This document shows positions 19,690 to 30,231 of a DNA stretch of 64,000 nucleotides, piece after piece. The notes below the pieces were generated by a model. The model ran no database searches. It was not told the origin of the DNA and saw nothing but the letters and a program-made list of their open reading frames with translations. The stretch is taken from positions 1,261,405 through 1,325,404 of the forward strand of contig CAWCPR010000003.1 of NCBI GenBank assembly GCA_963797475.1, in the 5' to 3' direction. The stretch is from CAWCPR01 sp963797475 (GTDB lineage: Bacteria; Chloroflexota; Anaerolineae; Anaerolineales; UBA4823). Position numbers and translations under genes: made by a program. Positions within the stretch are counted from its first letter, which is position 1. The number at the start of each line of letters is the position of its first letter.

Positions 19690-20088
19690 GCCACACCGTC
19701 ACTAATTGGATCAAATCCAGCGGGCTACTCGCATCCTGCTGTCTGATTTCACCGGCTGGTCGCTGTATTTTCTCCATGCGCTTGCCAAGATGAAAGCTCT
19801 GGAGGGTTGATGAACGAAAACAAGCTGCGCGAGCTGATCACTGGCGGCGAAAGTGCAACCGTCACCAATCCATTGTGGAGGCTCACGAAGCCGCTGTTAC
19901 TCTAGAGGACGTGATCCTGAAATGATGTGCGAGAGCAGGGTCAGATAACCCGCAGAGAAGCGGCCAGTTTGACGGGTCTCAGTGAAGAAAAAGCGCGCTA
20001 ACGCTTGGCGAAATTGGTGAGAAGCGGTAAATTAAATCATATTGGTAGTGGTCGCACCGCGCATTACCAATTGAGATAAACTGTGAAT
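19690..20088 (+). pseudogene. Gene graveyard: tails and ends of three deleted genes
   Basis: Three pieces can be read. (1) A C-terminus LLSDFTGWSLYFLHALAKMK ending at TGA about 19810. (2) Immediately after it, ATG 19810 opens MNENKLRELITGGESATV, the usual N-terminus of AlbA_2/schlafen-like DNA-binding proteins, which then breaks; a tail QSIVEAHEAAVTLEDVILK ends near 19925. (3) From about 19928 a winged-helix C-terminus EQGQITRREAASLTGLSEEK continues to IGSGRTAHYQLR with one internal TAA. This fits an AlbA_2-type protein that lost its middle. Confidence 0.5.
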
Positions 20089-20110
20089 AATCTGTGAAAT
20101 TTCACATATA

Positions 20111-20131
20111 AAATGGGGAATTCCCCCATTT
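20111..20131. promoter_or_regulatory. Inverted repeat AAATGGGG-N5-CCCCATTT
   Basis: Perfect 8-bp arms around AATTC, ending 23 bp before the probable start of the DUF1848 gene. It could be an operator for that gene or a weak terminator of the remnants upstream. Confidence 0.45.
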
Positions 20132-20154
20132 ATTCCCCAATTAAAGGCAAATCC

Positions 20155-21091
20155 TTGATCATCAGCGCCAGCCGCTGCCAGATAAACCAGCATTTTACGC
20201 CGATTGGTTCATGAACCGAATTCGCGCCGGATACTGCACGGTTCCTAACCCATTCAACCGCTCCCAGGTTTCCTATATCTCTCTCAAACCCGAAGATGTG
20301 GACGTGATCGTGTTCTGGACTCGCAATCCAGCGCCGCTCATACCACATTTAGATGAGTTGAATGACCGTGGATACCGGCACTATTTTCAGTACACCTTGC
20401 TGAACAACCCCCGGTCAATCGACCAAAAGACCCCGCCACTGGAGTCTGCCATCAAAACCTTCCAACGGCTATCCGTCAAAGTCGGGGCGGAGCGAGTTAT
20501 CTGGAGGTACGACCCGATCGTGTTTACGCAGGAGACCGGGCTACGCTTTCACCAGAAAACCTACCAGAAAATCGCCGAAAGCCTGAAAGGCTACACCCGC
20601 CGCTCGGCGGTGAGCATTCTGGATATCTATCGAAAAGCCGGCAAACGGCTGCAGGAGCTGAAGGATCAGGGGGTAGAAATTCTCGCTTACGACGGCAATC
20701 CAGGTGAGCGGTTTGCCGAATTGATGACATCCATCGCCTGCATTGCAGGGGAAAACGGCATGGAAATCGTAAGCTGCGCCGAGGAGCCTGACCTGGCAGC
20801 TTTTGGCATCCAGCCGGGGAAATGCGTGGACGATGCGCTAATCCAGCACGTGTTCGGAATCGAGGTTATTCATGAAAAGGACCCTACCAGAGGCCGGCAT
20901 GCGGGTACGTGATCAGCCGAGATATTGGCATGTACGACCCTTGCCTTCTCGGCTGCCAGTATTGCTACGCCACCAGCAGCGTCGAGCGCGCCCGAGTCAA
21001 TTACGAAAACCACAATCCACAATCTCCTTCTCTGATCGGATGGTATGACGTTCAACACCAGCATACAAAATTATCAGGTTGCCAAACTTGA
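20155..21091 (+). CDS. DUF1848 family Fe-S protein (frameshifts)
   Basis: DUF1848 proteins resemble radical-SAM/photolyase-like TIM barrels, and their reaction is unknown. Read through a shift near 20172 the N-terminus is LIISASR then DKPAFYADWFMNRIRAGYCT, typical of the family. VFWTRNPAPLIPHLDEL follows near residue 60. The C-terminal cluster motif CLLGCQYCYATSS near 20945 lies after a second shift near 20895 and is preceded by ISRDIGMYDP. The end SPSLIGWYD is also family-like. The gene lies on the same strand as the Dam-HerA-NurA operon, with the operon promoter at its 3' end, so a link with that system is possible but unproven. Confidence 0.8.
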
Positions 21092-21115
21092 TTGTGACAA
21101 TACTTGGGCTATAAT
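21088..21115 (+). promoter_or_regulatory. Sigma70-like promoter of the Dam-HerA-NurA operon
   Basis: TTGATT (21088-21093), 16-bp spacer, perfect TATAAT (21110-21115). It lies about 180 nt upstream of the dam-like start at 21295, which leaves a long leader. Confidence 0.6.
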
Positions 21116-21242
21116 TACAATTGCGTAAGTTGTTAATACTTTTATAACACTCGGTTCTTAATAATGCCTTCCTTCGGATAATCCGGCTGTCTTACCATAC
21201 CGGCAATTGGTATTTCCCTACCCAAGAGCAATCGATGGGGAT

Positions 21243-21270
21243 GAGTAGATCGAAAGATATTCGATGACTC
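21243..21270 (+). promoter_or_regulatory. Dyad in the Dam operon leader
   Basis: GAGT-AG-ATCGAA-AGATA-TTCGAT-G-ACTC forms a hairpin or operator 24 nt before the ATG at 21295. A GATC lies within the arm and another just downstream (GGATCGAA), so a GATC-methylating Dam could affect it. Confidence 0.5.
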
Positions 21271-21294
21271 TCATTGGATCGAAACTTTCAGTCA

Positions 21295-22192
21295 ATGAAG
21301 CGAACCCCTCCACTCCTCAGCCCCCTTCGTTATCCTGGCTCAAAGCGCCGGCTGGCTGAATATGTCGAACAGGCACTGGAGTTGAATGGTAAAAAACCTG
21401 CACTTTATGTCGAGCCCTTTGTTGGAGGATGGCAGCGTAGCCTTACAATTGCTCAAAGAAAGCGCGGTCGAACAAGTTGTCCTCATGGACGTGGATCCAT
21501 GGATCGCCAGTTTCTGGAAGGCGGTTTTCAAGCACACGGACTGGCTGGTTGAACGAATTGAAACCGCCGATGTAACCTTGGAGAATTGGTCGAAGTATAA
21601 ACACAGCAAGCCAAGAACCATTCTTGACCAGGCATGGACCGGTTTTTATTTGAACAGGACGAGTTTTTCGGGCATTCTTGAAGCGAAAGCGGGGCCATTA
21701 GGAGGGATAAATCAGACATCGGAAAATAAAATCGACTGCCGCTTTCCCCGCGCGACTCTGGTTGAGCGGATTCGCCGCATTGCCGAATACAAGGAAAAGG
21801 TTTGCGCCGTCTGGTGTATTAGCTGGGAAAAAGGGATTGCGAGAATCAGGGAATGGCAGCAACAAAGCAGGCTGCCCAAGGATGATCTATTCTTCTATGT
21901 CGACCCACCCTTCTTTGAAAAGGCCGACAGCCTTTACCGGTATTATTTTCAGAAGAAGGATCATATCCGTCTTCGAGATTTTCTACTTCAGCTCGAAGAC
22001 CGCTGGCTCTTGAGTTACGACTCTGCGGACCAGGTTTTTGCCCTATACGGCGATGCCATCCAGCAAAAAACCAACGGCACCTGGCACGACCACGTTGAAC
22101 TGCTTTACAGTGTTTCGGTTTCTCCGGAAAGGGCGAAAGTAAAAGAGATAGTTCTGACCAATCTGGAGAAACTGCCTGAAAAGCAGGCTTGA
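21295..22192 (+). CDS. DNA adenine methylase, D12/Dam class (one frameshift)
   Basis: Transfers methyl groups to adenine N6. Starts MKRTPPLLSPLRYPGSKRRL with the family's N-terminal RYPGSK AdoMet motif. YVEPFVGGG spans the frameshift near 21430, and catalytic motif IV is FYVDPPFF near 21895. Size, about 299 aa, fits D12 enzymes. First gene of the long plus-strand array, 26 bp ahead of herA-like, whose own ribosome-binding site lies in the gap. In a defence operon it would mark self DNA. Target specificity cannot be read from sequence, and GATC is only the commonest case. Confidence 0.88.
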
Positions 22193-22218
22193 TTGGTAGG
22201 ATTGGAAGGTAGGTAGAG

Positions 22219-24219
22219 ATGCAGAATATCAACCAAATCTTACGCACAGATATGCTCCCCCGGTTGATCCAAACCGAGAATTTCGTGGGGTGGATGTACT
22301 CGGTCGATTACGAGTATGCTCTGGTGATGACAAATGATTTGTGGAAGTTCAAGGCTTTAGGCATCCCCCATAACTGCTTTTTGGTAGCCGCGTCTTTCAA
22401 CCCGGATGATATGGCGCACACGCCGGAAGAGGATCAGGAAATCGTCCTGCTGCGAGTGATCGGGTCGGCGAAGCTGCCCCAGGACGATGACCTGGTGAAG
22501 ACCAAAATCCAGTTTTTCCAGGAGCGCAAAGAGATTTTCCCCAACGAAACCCGCGATATTGATGATATCACCCAGAACCAGCTTCAGTTTGGCGGTTTGA
22601 AGTGCAGGGTGTTGGGAACTTTTTTCGTTGCAGACGAGGAGCTTTGGCTGGGCAGCGATCTTGAATTGTTTGCAACAGCCGCGCGCCTGAACGTATATCG
22701 TCCTCATGGGGATACTCTGAAAACGATCGTCAATTACGTTGACCCGATCCGTAAGCGAAGCATGTTGGAAGATGCAGAGCGCCTCGGATTGAAAGGCACG
22801 ATCCAGCCATTTCGGGTCGGCACGGTGCGCTACACATCGACGGACCGGCTTCACCGGCGCGACCCGCGTGCAGAGATCGTCGAAGTATACGTTCAGCCAT
22901 CAGATTTTCTGGCCAGGCGTACCGCTGTGCTTGGGATGACCCGCACCGGTAAATCGAACATGATCAAGCAGATGGTCTCGGTGGTCAAAGGGGTGGCAGA
23001 TGAAAGCCGTGCTAAGATCGGCCAGATCATTTACGACATCAACGGGGAGTACGCCAATGCCAACCAACAGGACCAGGGGGCGCTGGCGGACATTTATCCT
23101 ACCAGCACGGTGCGCTACCGCATGCTCGAAACCCCAGGTTTTGAAGAGTTACGCACCAATTTCTATGACCAGTTAATGAAGGATTCGGGATTATCCAGCG
23201 AGAGCTGGAATCGGCTAACCGTGTGACGACGGATTACGTGCGCGCGTTTCGTCAACTTGACCCTCGACCAACCCGATCCACGCGAAGTCGGCGATTACAA
23301 ACGCTGGCAGGTGCGGGTTGCGGCTTATAAGACACTGCTCCATGCAGCCGGATTTCCCCCACCGCCCAATCACCGGGTTGCATTCACTGCCAATGCTACT
23401 GTGCAAAGCAAGGTTATTGAAAAAGCCGGGCACGCTTTCCCAGACCCAAGCCGTGGTCTGACCCTGGACCAGGCGCGCGCCTGGTTCCTGGCCTTGCGGG
23501 AAGCCAACCTGGATTCGCCCTTACCCAGCTCGACGCCCGGAAAACCCTGGGTTGACGATACCTTGCAAACCTTGCTGGACATGATCGCCCAAAAGCGCGG
23601 TGCCACCGGCTTCATCTCCGGGCACCGCATCTTGGCGGACTCCCTCAAATACCATTCACCTCGCCGGACGACTGAAGTGGCCGACGAGATTTATGACCAT
23701 CTGGTGGCTGGAAAGATCGTCATCCTGGACCTGTCGGTAGGCGACGCCCGTATCCGGGAGAAAGTCTCCACGCAAATCGCAGCTAAAATTTTTCAAAACT
23801 CGATGAACATCTTCGTGGAGGGCAAAACGCCGCCGAACATCGTGGTGTACATCGAAGAAGCCCACAACCTGATCGGCAGGGGGATGAACCTGACGGAAAC
23901 CTGGCCGAGAATGGCCAAAGAGGGCGCGAAATACCGCATCTCGCTGGTTTATGCCACCCAGGAAGTCTCGTCCATGCACCCAAACATCCTGGCGAATACC
24001 GAGAACTGGTTCATCACCCACCTGAACAACCTGCGAGAGATCAAGGAGCTGGCGCAGTTCTACGACTTCGATGACTTCAGCGAGTCCCTAATCCGTGCCC
24101 AGGATGTCGGTTTTGCGCGGGTGAAAACGCTCTCCAGTCCGTTCGTCATCCCGGTTCAGATCGACAAGTTCGACCCGGAAGCTGAACGGCAGCGGGCAGC
24201 CCGCTTTGATCGGCGGTAG
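22219..24219 (+). CDS. HerA/DUF87-type ATPase (one frameshift)
   Basis: Hexameric FtsK/HerA-type DNA translocase. N-terminal region to about residue 190; Walker A GMTRTGKSN near residue 240; a Walker B-like VVYIEEAHNLIGRG near 23850; RISLVYATQEVSSM near 23935 is typical sensor text of this family. A frameshift near 23220 joins the two frames, total about 667 aa. GGAAGG precedes the ATG. Known HerA works with the nuclease NurA in end resection, and the next gene is NurA, 14 bp downstream. Some HerA-like ATPases also pair with effectors in antiphage systems. Confidence 0.87.
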
Positions 24220-24233
24220 CAGGAGCAGAGCCG

Positions 24234-25622
24234 ATGCCTTACGAAGGCGAATACGCAAGTAAGACCTCCCATTCTGAATTTCTACGCAACCCGGACATCC
24301 AGGCGTTTCTCGGGCAGTGTGAATACCTGACGCCGCCTTCAGACGAAGAGGCGCAGGCCATGGCTGATAATTTCAGCGAACCGCCCGAGGTTGACCGGAA
24401 ACTCCCATCCTTCGTCATCGCCATCGACGGAAGCAACCACGAATCCAACCTTGACGATAAGCTCCCCGCTACAAGGGTGGGCTATATCAAAATCGGGGCA
24501 GTTCTGATCGATCTTGACAAATACAGCTCCTTGCGGGTCGGTAAATTTGTAGACCCTTTCCGGGTTGCGGAGCTTCAGGAGGACAACGCTCCCTTGACGT
24601 TCTCCGTCCCGAGCGCCAACATTCGCTGGGGCGGCAAAGAAAACGTGCGAGACAGCTTCCGGGCATACGTCGACCAGCAATTTTACGGGACGCGGACCCG
24701 TTTCAACGAAAATGATCCGTTTACCAGCTTACGCTCGACGCTCTTCTACCTGGCCTCGATCCGGCCCGGAGGACTACATACCGGCGATCCCCGCAGGCTG
24801 AAAATCTACAAATGTCCGAATTGCGGACAGGGGCCGGTTGAAGTTCAGGATATCCCCGACCGGCAGACCTGCCCGTATTGTGGTGCGGAAGTTTATCCGA
24901 CCGATTGCCTGCGCATCTGGGAGGAGGTGAGCGATTACCAATCCAACCAGATCGCCATCTCAAGGTTGATGCTCGTCCTGGAGCATATCATCCCAATCCA
25001 TTATATTCGCCACTTTTTCAAGAACGCGCCCTCTTTATTAAGCGGCATTTCGTTTTTCGTGGATGGACCACTGGCCATTTTTGGCACTTCAGCCTGGCTG
25101 CACCGTTCGATACTGATCCTCCTTCAGGAAGTCAATAATAAGCTGGCTAAATACGACCAACTGCCCCTGTCGATTATTGGCCTGCAAAAGACGGGGCAAG
25201 TGGTCGATCACGTCAACCTGATCGATCGGTTTGTCCCCAACAACCGTTTGCTGGCCATCGACGATGAATATCGCTATAAATTCATCCTTTCGGGACGGGA
25301 CCCGGCCGGAAATGGGTTCGGTTTTGAAACGTACTATGGGCAGGATTTCATCTACAAGACGAAAAATGGGCGCACGTTTGTTTTTGGGCTGCCCTATCCC
25401 TGGACATCAAAAGAAAATTCGGCGTTGGGTTTTCTGCGCGAGAAGGTCAAATTCGAAAATTACCCGCAGTTGTTCCAGGCATTACAGCTCATCACTTACC
25501 TGGAAAGCGATTTGTACGAAAACGCCGTCGTGCCGATCGCGCTTGCCCACCGCTTCACGGCCATCAGCCTGCAACCGGGTGGGCGAGTGCTTGATCTGCT
25601 GACCAAAAATGCACTGTCATGA
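24234..25622 (+). CDS. NurA-family nuclease with zinc ribbon
   Basis: Partner nuclease of HerA in DNA-end processing. Frame intact, 462 aa. The NurA core begins SFVIAIDGSNHESN with the catalytic aspartate in DGS (residues 65-67). An inserted four-cysteine zinc ribbon is seen near residue 195 (KCPNCG ... TCPYCG). SIIGLQKTGQVVDHVNLIDR and VPIALAHRFTAI match the C-terminal half of NurA. AGGAG lies before ATG 24234. Its stop overlaps the helicase ATG (ATGA, 25619-25622), indicating tight co-translation. Confidence 0.86.
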   Translation: MPYEGEYASKTSHSEFLRNPDIQAFLGQCEYLTPPSDEEAQAMADNFSEPPEVDRKLPSFVIAIDGSNHESNLDDKLPATRVGYIKIGAVLIDLDKYSSLRVGKFVDPFRVAELQEDNAPLTFSVPSANIRWGGKENVRDSFRAYVDQQFYGTRTRFNENDPFTSLRSTLFYLASIRPGGLHTGDPRRLKIYKCPNCGQGPVEVQDIPDRQTCPYCGAEVYPTDCLRIWEEVSDYQSNQIAISRLMLVLEHIIPIHYIRHFFKNAPSLLSGISFFVDGPLAIFGTSAWLHRSILILLQEVNNKLAKYDQLPLSIIGLQKTGQVVDHVNLIDRFVPNNRLLAIDDEYRYKFILSGRDPAGNGFGFETYYGQDFIYKTKNGRTFVFGLPYPWTSKENSALGFLREKVKFENYPQLFQALQLITYLESDLYENAVVPIALAHRFTAISLQPGGRVLDLLTKNALS

Positions 25623-28600
25623 CACAATTTCAAGACCAATTCAATTTGCTCACCCGTAAAATGCTCTCGCTTGGAAAGCTGTGGGAGTTTGCAAAATTCG
25701 AGCCGAACAAGCAGCAGCAAGATGCCATTGAGCACGTGGATGGCCCGTTGTATCTGACAGCCGGACCAGGTTCGGGCAAGACACGCGTCCTACTGTGGCG
25801 GACCGTCAATTTGATCGTCTTTCACGGGGTGAAGCCAGAGGAAATTTTTCTTTCGACCTTCACCGAAAAAGCCGCCCACCAGCTAAAAGAGGGGCTGCGT
25901 TCGTTGTTGGGATATGTGACCAACATCAACACCCAGCCGTACGATCTTACCCCCATGTACATCGGCACCGTACATTCCCTCTGCCAGCGGATTCTCTCCG
26001 ACCGGCGGCGCTTTTTCGTCGACCGGCACCGCAATCGCCCGCCCCAACTGGTGGACGAGCTTGGGCAGTATTTTCATCTCTCTAAGAACCGGGTCTGGGC
26101 GGCGGTTACTCAGCAGGCCGGGTTGGATGAAAATCCGAACGTTACGATCAACGCGTATCTGGGATATCGCTTCCCCATCGAAACATCTGGCGGTTAATAA
26201 CTGCCGGGCGATATTCAACCGCTTTTCGGAAGAATGCATCGACCCGGAGCGGGCCCTGGCCCATTTGGAGTCTGGCGATCCGTCGACGATCGCTCATTTT
26301 GAGCGTTATGGCCTGGCTCCCCAGCAGGTCTCGCTGGTCCTGCGCCTGTACGTCGCCTATCGCGAGTGCCTCCAGGTGAGCGGCAACCTGCGCCTGACGG
26401 ACTTTGCCCTGCTCCAACAGGAAGCCTTTAACGTGTTGGAGCAGTTCGACGGGTCAGGAAGCGTTTTCAAGCACGTGATCGTCGACGAGTACCAGGATAC
26501 CAACACCATCCAGGAACGCATTTTCTTCAAGCTGGCGGAAGGCCACCAGAATATCTGCGTGGTAGGGGATGACGACCAGGCGCTCTACCGGTTCCGCGGG
26601 GCGACGGTGGAGAACCACGTCGAGTTCCCGTCCCGCTGCCGGCAGTACCTTAAATGCTCCCCGCGCCGGATATCCCTGGATACCAATTACCGCTCGCGCA
26701 ACCGCATTGTAGAGTTCTACACGTCTTTCATCCACCAAACCAATTGGGAAAAACCAACCGGCGGAGCTTATCGAGTCGTCGACAAGGAAATCCACGCCTA
26801 CCGCGTTGACGGCCTCCCGTCAGTGGTGGCCAGCGCGCCGGATAAGCCGGATCAGGTCTGCGCCGAAGTGGCGGCATTAGTGAAACAAATACTCGACCAG
26901 GGCAAAGTTGAGAATCCCAACCAGATCGCTTTCCTCTTTCCGAGTTTGAAATATGAAGGCGAGATGGTCGCCGCGGTGCGCAGGATGAAAGACGCACTGG
27001 AAGCCGTTGGGCTGCGCGTTTATGCGCCTCGCGCGCGGGCGTTTCCTCGAAGTGGACGAGTCCTGACTGATGTTTTTGGCTTGCTCATCCAGATTTTCGG
27101 TCACCCTCCGGCAGGCGAGTTCAGAGGCCGGGACTACGAGCGGTTTCAGGATTGGGTGGGCCAGGCTGAAAGACAGGGCCAAAACCTGATCGACGCCGAC
27201 CCGCTGCTCAAGCGGTACATTCGCGACTTACACATCGAATTGGAGAACGCTCGCAGCGATTACCAGGCGCTCATGGGGGCGTTGGAAAGCCGCCACTGGA
27301 CGGCAGGCGATCCCTACCGCCCCGATACGATGAAGCGCGTTCTTTACAATGCCGCCGGCCTTTCCGAGCGCGGTAAGCGCCTGATGGCCAGCGTCCACCT
27401 TGACCGCCTGGCGCAAGAACGGCTGGCGCACGGCAATCCACTGACCCTGGCGTACATCGTCAAGCGCGTGACCTCCATCGACTGGACGATTTCTGGATGT
27501 GTTCTACCGTTTGTGTGGGTTCGAGCATTTCAAGCGTATGTTCGATGAGGCCGAACAAAGAGGCGACGAGGGCCTGGTGAGCAACCTGGGATTGATCACC
27601 CAATATCTGGCGCGCTTCGTGGACGAGCGCATCTCGCTCATCACGGCCGATCTGCTGGTGGAAAAGGTTTTTCAGCAGGTGTTTTTTGCCTTCATTTTTG
27701 CGCTCTTCCGCCTGGGCGAGACCGAGCTTGAAAATGCCGAAGACCCCTTCCCAAAAGGCCGCATCCCCTTCCTGACGATCCACCAGGCCAAAGGGTTGGA
27801 GTTTCCGGTCGTTGTGCTTGGCAACCTGCGTAAAGATGATCGCGGGCCCAACCGCATCGAACAAATCGTCCGCCCGTTGGTCGACCGCGAGCCCGGCGAG
27901 CCGCTCGATCGCATGTCGGAATTCGACGTCATGCGCATGTTTTACGTGGCGCTTTCAAGAGCGAAGAATTTGCTCGTCCTGGCCCACTTTAAGGGCAGCG
28001 GCCAACGCATCAATCCCCCCTTCCAGGCTTTGCTCGACGGTCAATTTCCGCGTATTTCAGATTTGAACCTGGGGACTCTGCCGCCTACCAGGCTGAAGAG
28101 AGTAAGCAATCCCCAAATCTTATTCTTTCACCTCCGATTTCCTGATGTATAAACGCTGCCCGCGCCAGTTTATGATCTTCCGAAAATTCGGCTTCGTCCC
28201 GGCCCGCAGCTTGACGATGTTTTTCGGCAGCCTGGTCCACCGCACGTTGGAAGACCTTCACCATGAGCTGATCCAGCGCAGGAGCCAGGTATGAGTGAAA
28301 AAAAGGTTCAAGAGAATTGCGAATACGAATTCGAGATGGAGAACTTCATCCGCCAGGTCTTCGAGCAGAATTACGAGGAGCTGCGCCTGGATTCAGGCCA
28401 CGCCATCTCGCCGGACGTCAAGCAGACCGCCCTGAACCAGGTGCTGCTTTACTGGCGAATTCTGCGCGAGATCGCAGAAAACGTCACCGATACCGAAGTG
28501 CGATTAAGCCTGCCCGGGACAAGAAACGCCTCGCGGGCGGGAATACACCATCGAAGGGGTGGTGGACATCCTGCGCGACAAGGATCGCACGGTGATGTAC

Positions 28601-29185
28601 GATATCAAGACGCATAACGCCGATTACGTGCGCGCCAACCTGCCCATGTACGAACAGCAGTTGAACGTGTATGCCCATATCTGGCAAAAGCTGCGTCACC
28701 AGCCGCTGGATGAGATGGCGGTCATCGCCACCGACTTTCCCGAAAGCGTCCAGAACGCCCTGACCAATGAAAATGAGCAGGAGCTGGTATATGCTTTAAG
28801 CCAGTGGGAACCGGTGGTGCCGATTGGGTTTGACCCCATCGAGTTCGACCAGACGGTGAAGGAATTTGGTGAAGTCGTCGACGAGATCGAAGATGGGCGC
28901 TTTTCCCCGCCCCCATTGGAGATCCTGAACGTCCTGATGCCCGGCTCGCGCAGCGGGCGCTTTGCCACCCAGGTCTGCCGTAACTGCGACGCGCGCTTTT
29001 CCTGTTCCTCTTACCGCCAGTATTCCTGGCAGGCCGGGCGGAAGATCGCCGAACGCCCGCTGATGCAATACTTTGTCGATTCCCAGAGCGACGGTGAACA
29101 GGAAGCCTGGCGGGCGGCCAATTTAGACGCCGCCTCCGACGCTGGCAGCCTGCGCGCCGATTTCACTACCAGACAGAATTGCTGA
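25619..29185 (+). CDS. UvrD/PcrA-type helicase with C-terminal RecB-like nuclease (frameshifts)
   Basis: ATP-dependent DNA unwinding and cleavage. Helicase motifs in order: Walker A TAGPGSGKTRV (residues 47-57), STFTEKAAHQL, VIVDEYQDTN (about 26480), GDDDQALYRFRG (about 26567), LDTNYRS, HQAKGLEFPVVV (about 27780), YVALSRAKNLLV (about 27943). A PD-(D/E)XK domain follows: MYKRCPRQF, LVHRTLEDLH, VVDILRD and the catalytic VMYDIKTH (about 28593), with a cysteine cluster CRNCDARFSC (about 28975) as in AddB-like iron-sulfur nucleases. Frame shifts lie near 26195, 27490, 28110, 28290 and 28530. The ATGA at 28291-28294 could instead mark two genes, but it would split the nuclease fold, so I favour one protein of about 1,190 aa. 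Confidence 0.85.
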
Positions 29186-29187
29186 AT

Positions 29188-29776
29188 ATGCCCGAGAACC
29201 AGGAAGAACAAAATCAGCCCGAGCCTTTGACGGTTTACACGATTGGCCACAGCAATGTCCCAGCGAATAAGCTGGTCGATTTGCTGCAGCGTCACGGGAT
29301 TCTAAGTGGTCGTGGATGTGCGCTCATCCCCCTACAGCCAGTATTCTCCGCAGTACAACCGGGAACTGCTGGAAAAAACTTTGAAAGAAGCGGGCATTGA
29401 ATACCGGTTCGCAGGCGATCACCTGGGCGGGCGTCCGAAAGACCCCACCTGTTACAAAGACGGCCAAGCGCCGGACGGCAAAACCGATTACCTGCACCAG
29501 GTGGATTACCCGGCGGTGATGACCCGGGATTGGTACCAGAAGGGCATCCAGCGGTTGGTCGAAATCGCCAGCGATCGACGCGCCGCTACCCTTTGCAGCG
29601 AAGAAGACCCGGCTCGCTGCCACCGTCACCACCTGATCGGCAAAACCCTGGTTCAGAAAAATGTCCGGGTGCTGCATATTCGCGGCGATGGCAACTTGAT
29701 CAAGGATCAATTGCTTCCGGACCTGCCGGAAGAACCCCCCGCCAAACAATTGTCCTTCTTTAAGGAGCATCTATGA
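29188..29776 (+). CDS. DUF488 family protein 1 (one frameshift)
   Basis: Family of unknown reaction. Begins MPENQEEQNQPEP, then the family signature VYTIGHSNVPANKLVDLLQ. After a shift near 29305 come VVDVRSSPYSQYSPQYNR, FAGDHLGGRP and the conserved cysteine motif LCSEEDPARCHRHHLI near 29600. About 196 aa. Starts two bases after the helicase-nuclease stop and overlaps the next gene by ATGA, so the order is fixed by translational coupling. The CSxExPxxCHR motif looks catalytic or metal-binding, but I know of no proven activity. Confidence 0.85.
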
Positions 29777-30211
29777 AGTTGTATACCATCGGCTTCACAA
29801 AAAAGACTGCCAAACAATTTTTCGAGCTTTTGAAAGGGAACGACGTCGAATGCCTGGTGGACATCCGTCTGCATCCGGACGGGCAGCTTGCCGGCTTTAC
29901 CAAGAAAGGGGACTTGCGTTATTTTTTGGAAGAATTGATCGGCTGCGACTACCGCCACGAGCTGCGCCTTGCGCCAAGCGATGAAATTCTCAAAACCTAT
30001 CGCAAGGATCACAACTGGGTTAAGTAATGAAAACGCATTTGACCAATTGATGGATCAACGCGGCATCCCGGAGATGCTGGACCGTGCCTTTTTCGAGGAA
30101 AAAGTTTGCTGCCTGCTGTGCAGCGAAGACACCCCCAAGCAGTGTCACCGCCGGCTGGTAGCTGAACGCCTGGCGCGCGCCTGGGGAGACGTGCAGGTCA
30201 TTCACTTGTAG
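29773..30211 (+). CDS. DUF488 family protein 2 (one frameshift)
   Basis: Second, shorter DUF488 paralogue: MKLYTIGFTKKTAKQFFELL, CLVDIRLHPDGQLAGF, and after a shift near 30020 CCLLCSEDTPKQCHRRLVAE with the same CSExxPxxCHR motif. About 146 aa. Clearly diverged from DUF488-1 (different loops after VD(V/I)R), so the pair is not a recent duplication and may form a heterodimer. Start at 29773 overlaps the stop of the previous gene. Confidence 0.84.
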
Positions 30212-30231
30212 CTTTTCAGGGGACTGGCATC

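Noticed and set aside
21088..28294. Match to a known named defence system such as DISARM or BREX
   Set aside because: No PglZ, BrxC/BrxL, DrmA or DrmB (DUF1998) was seen. The helicase-PLD tail recalls DISARM, but the remaining genes differ.
28291..28617. Separate small gene starting at the ATGA overlap
   Set aside because: Splitting here would cut the RecB-like nuclease fold in two; a one-base indel in a single helicase-nuclease gene is simpler.
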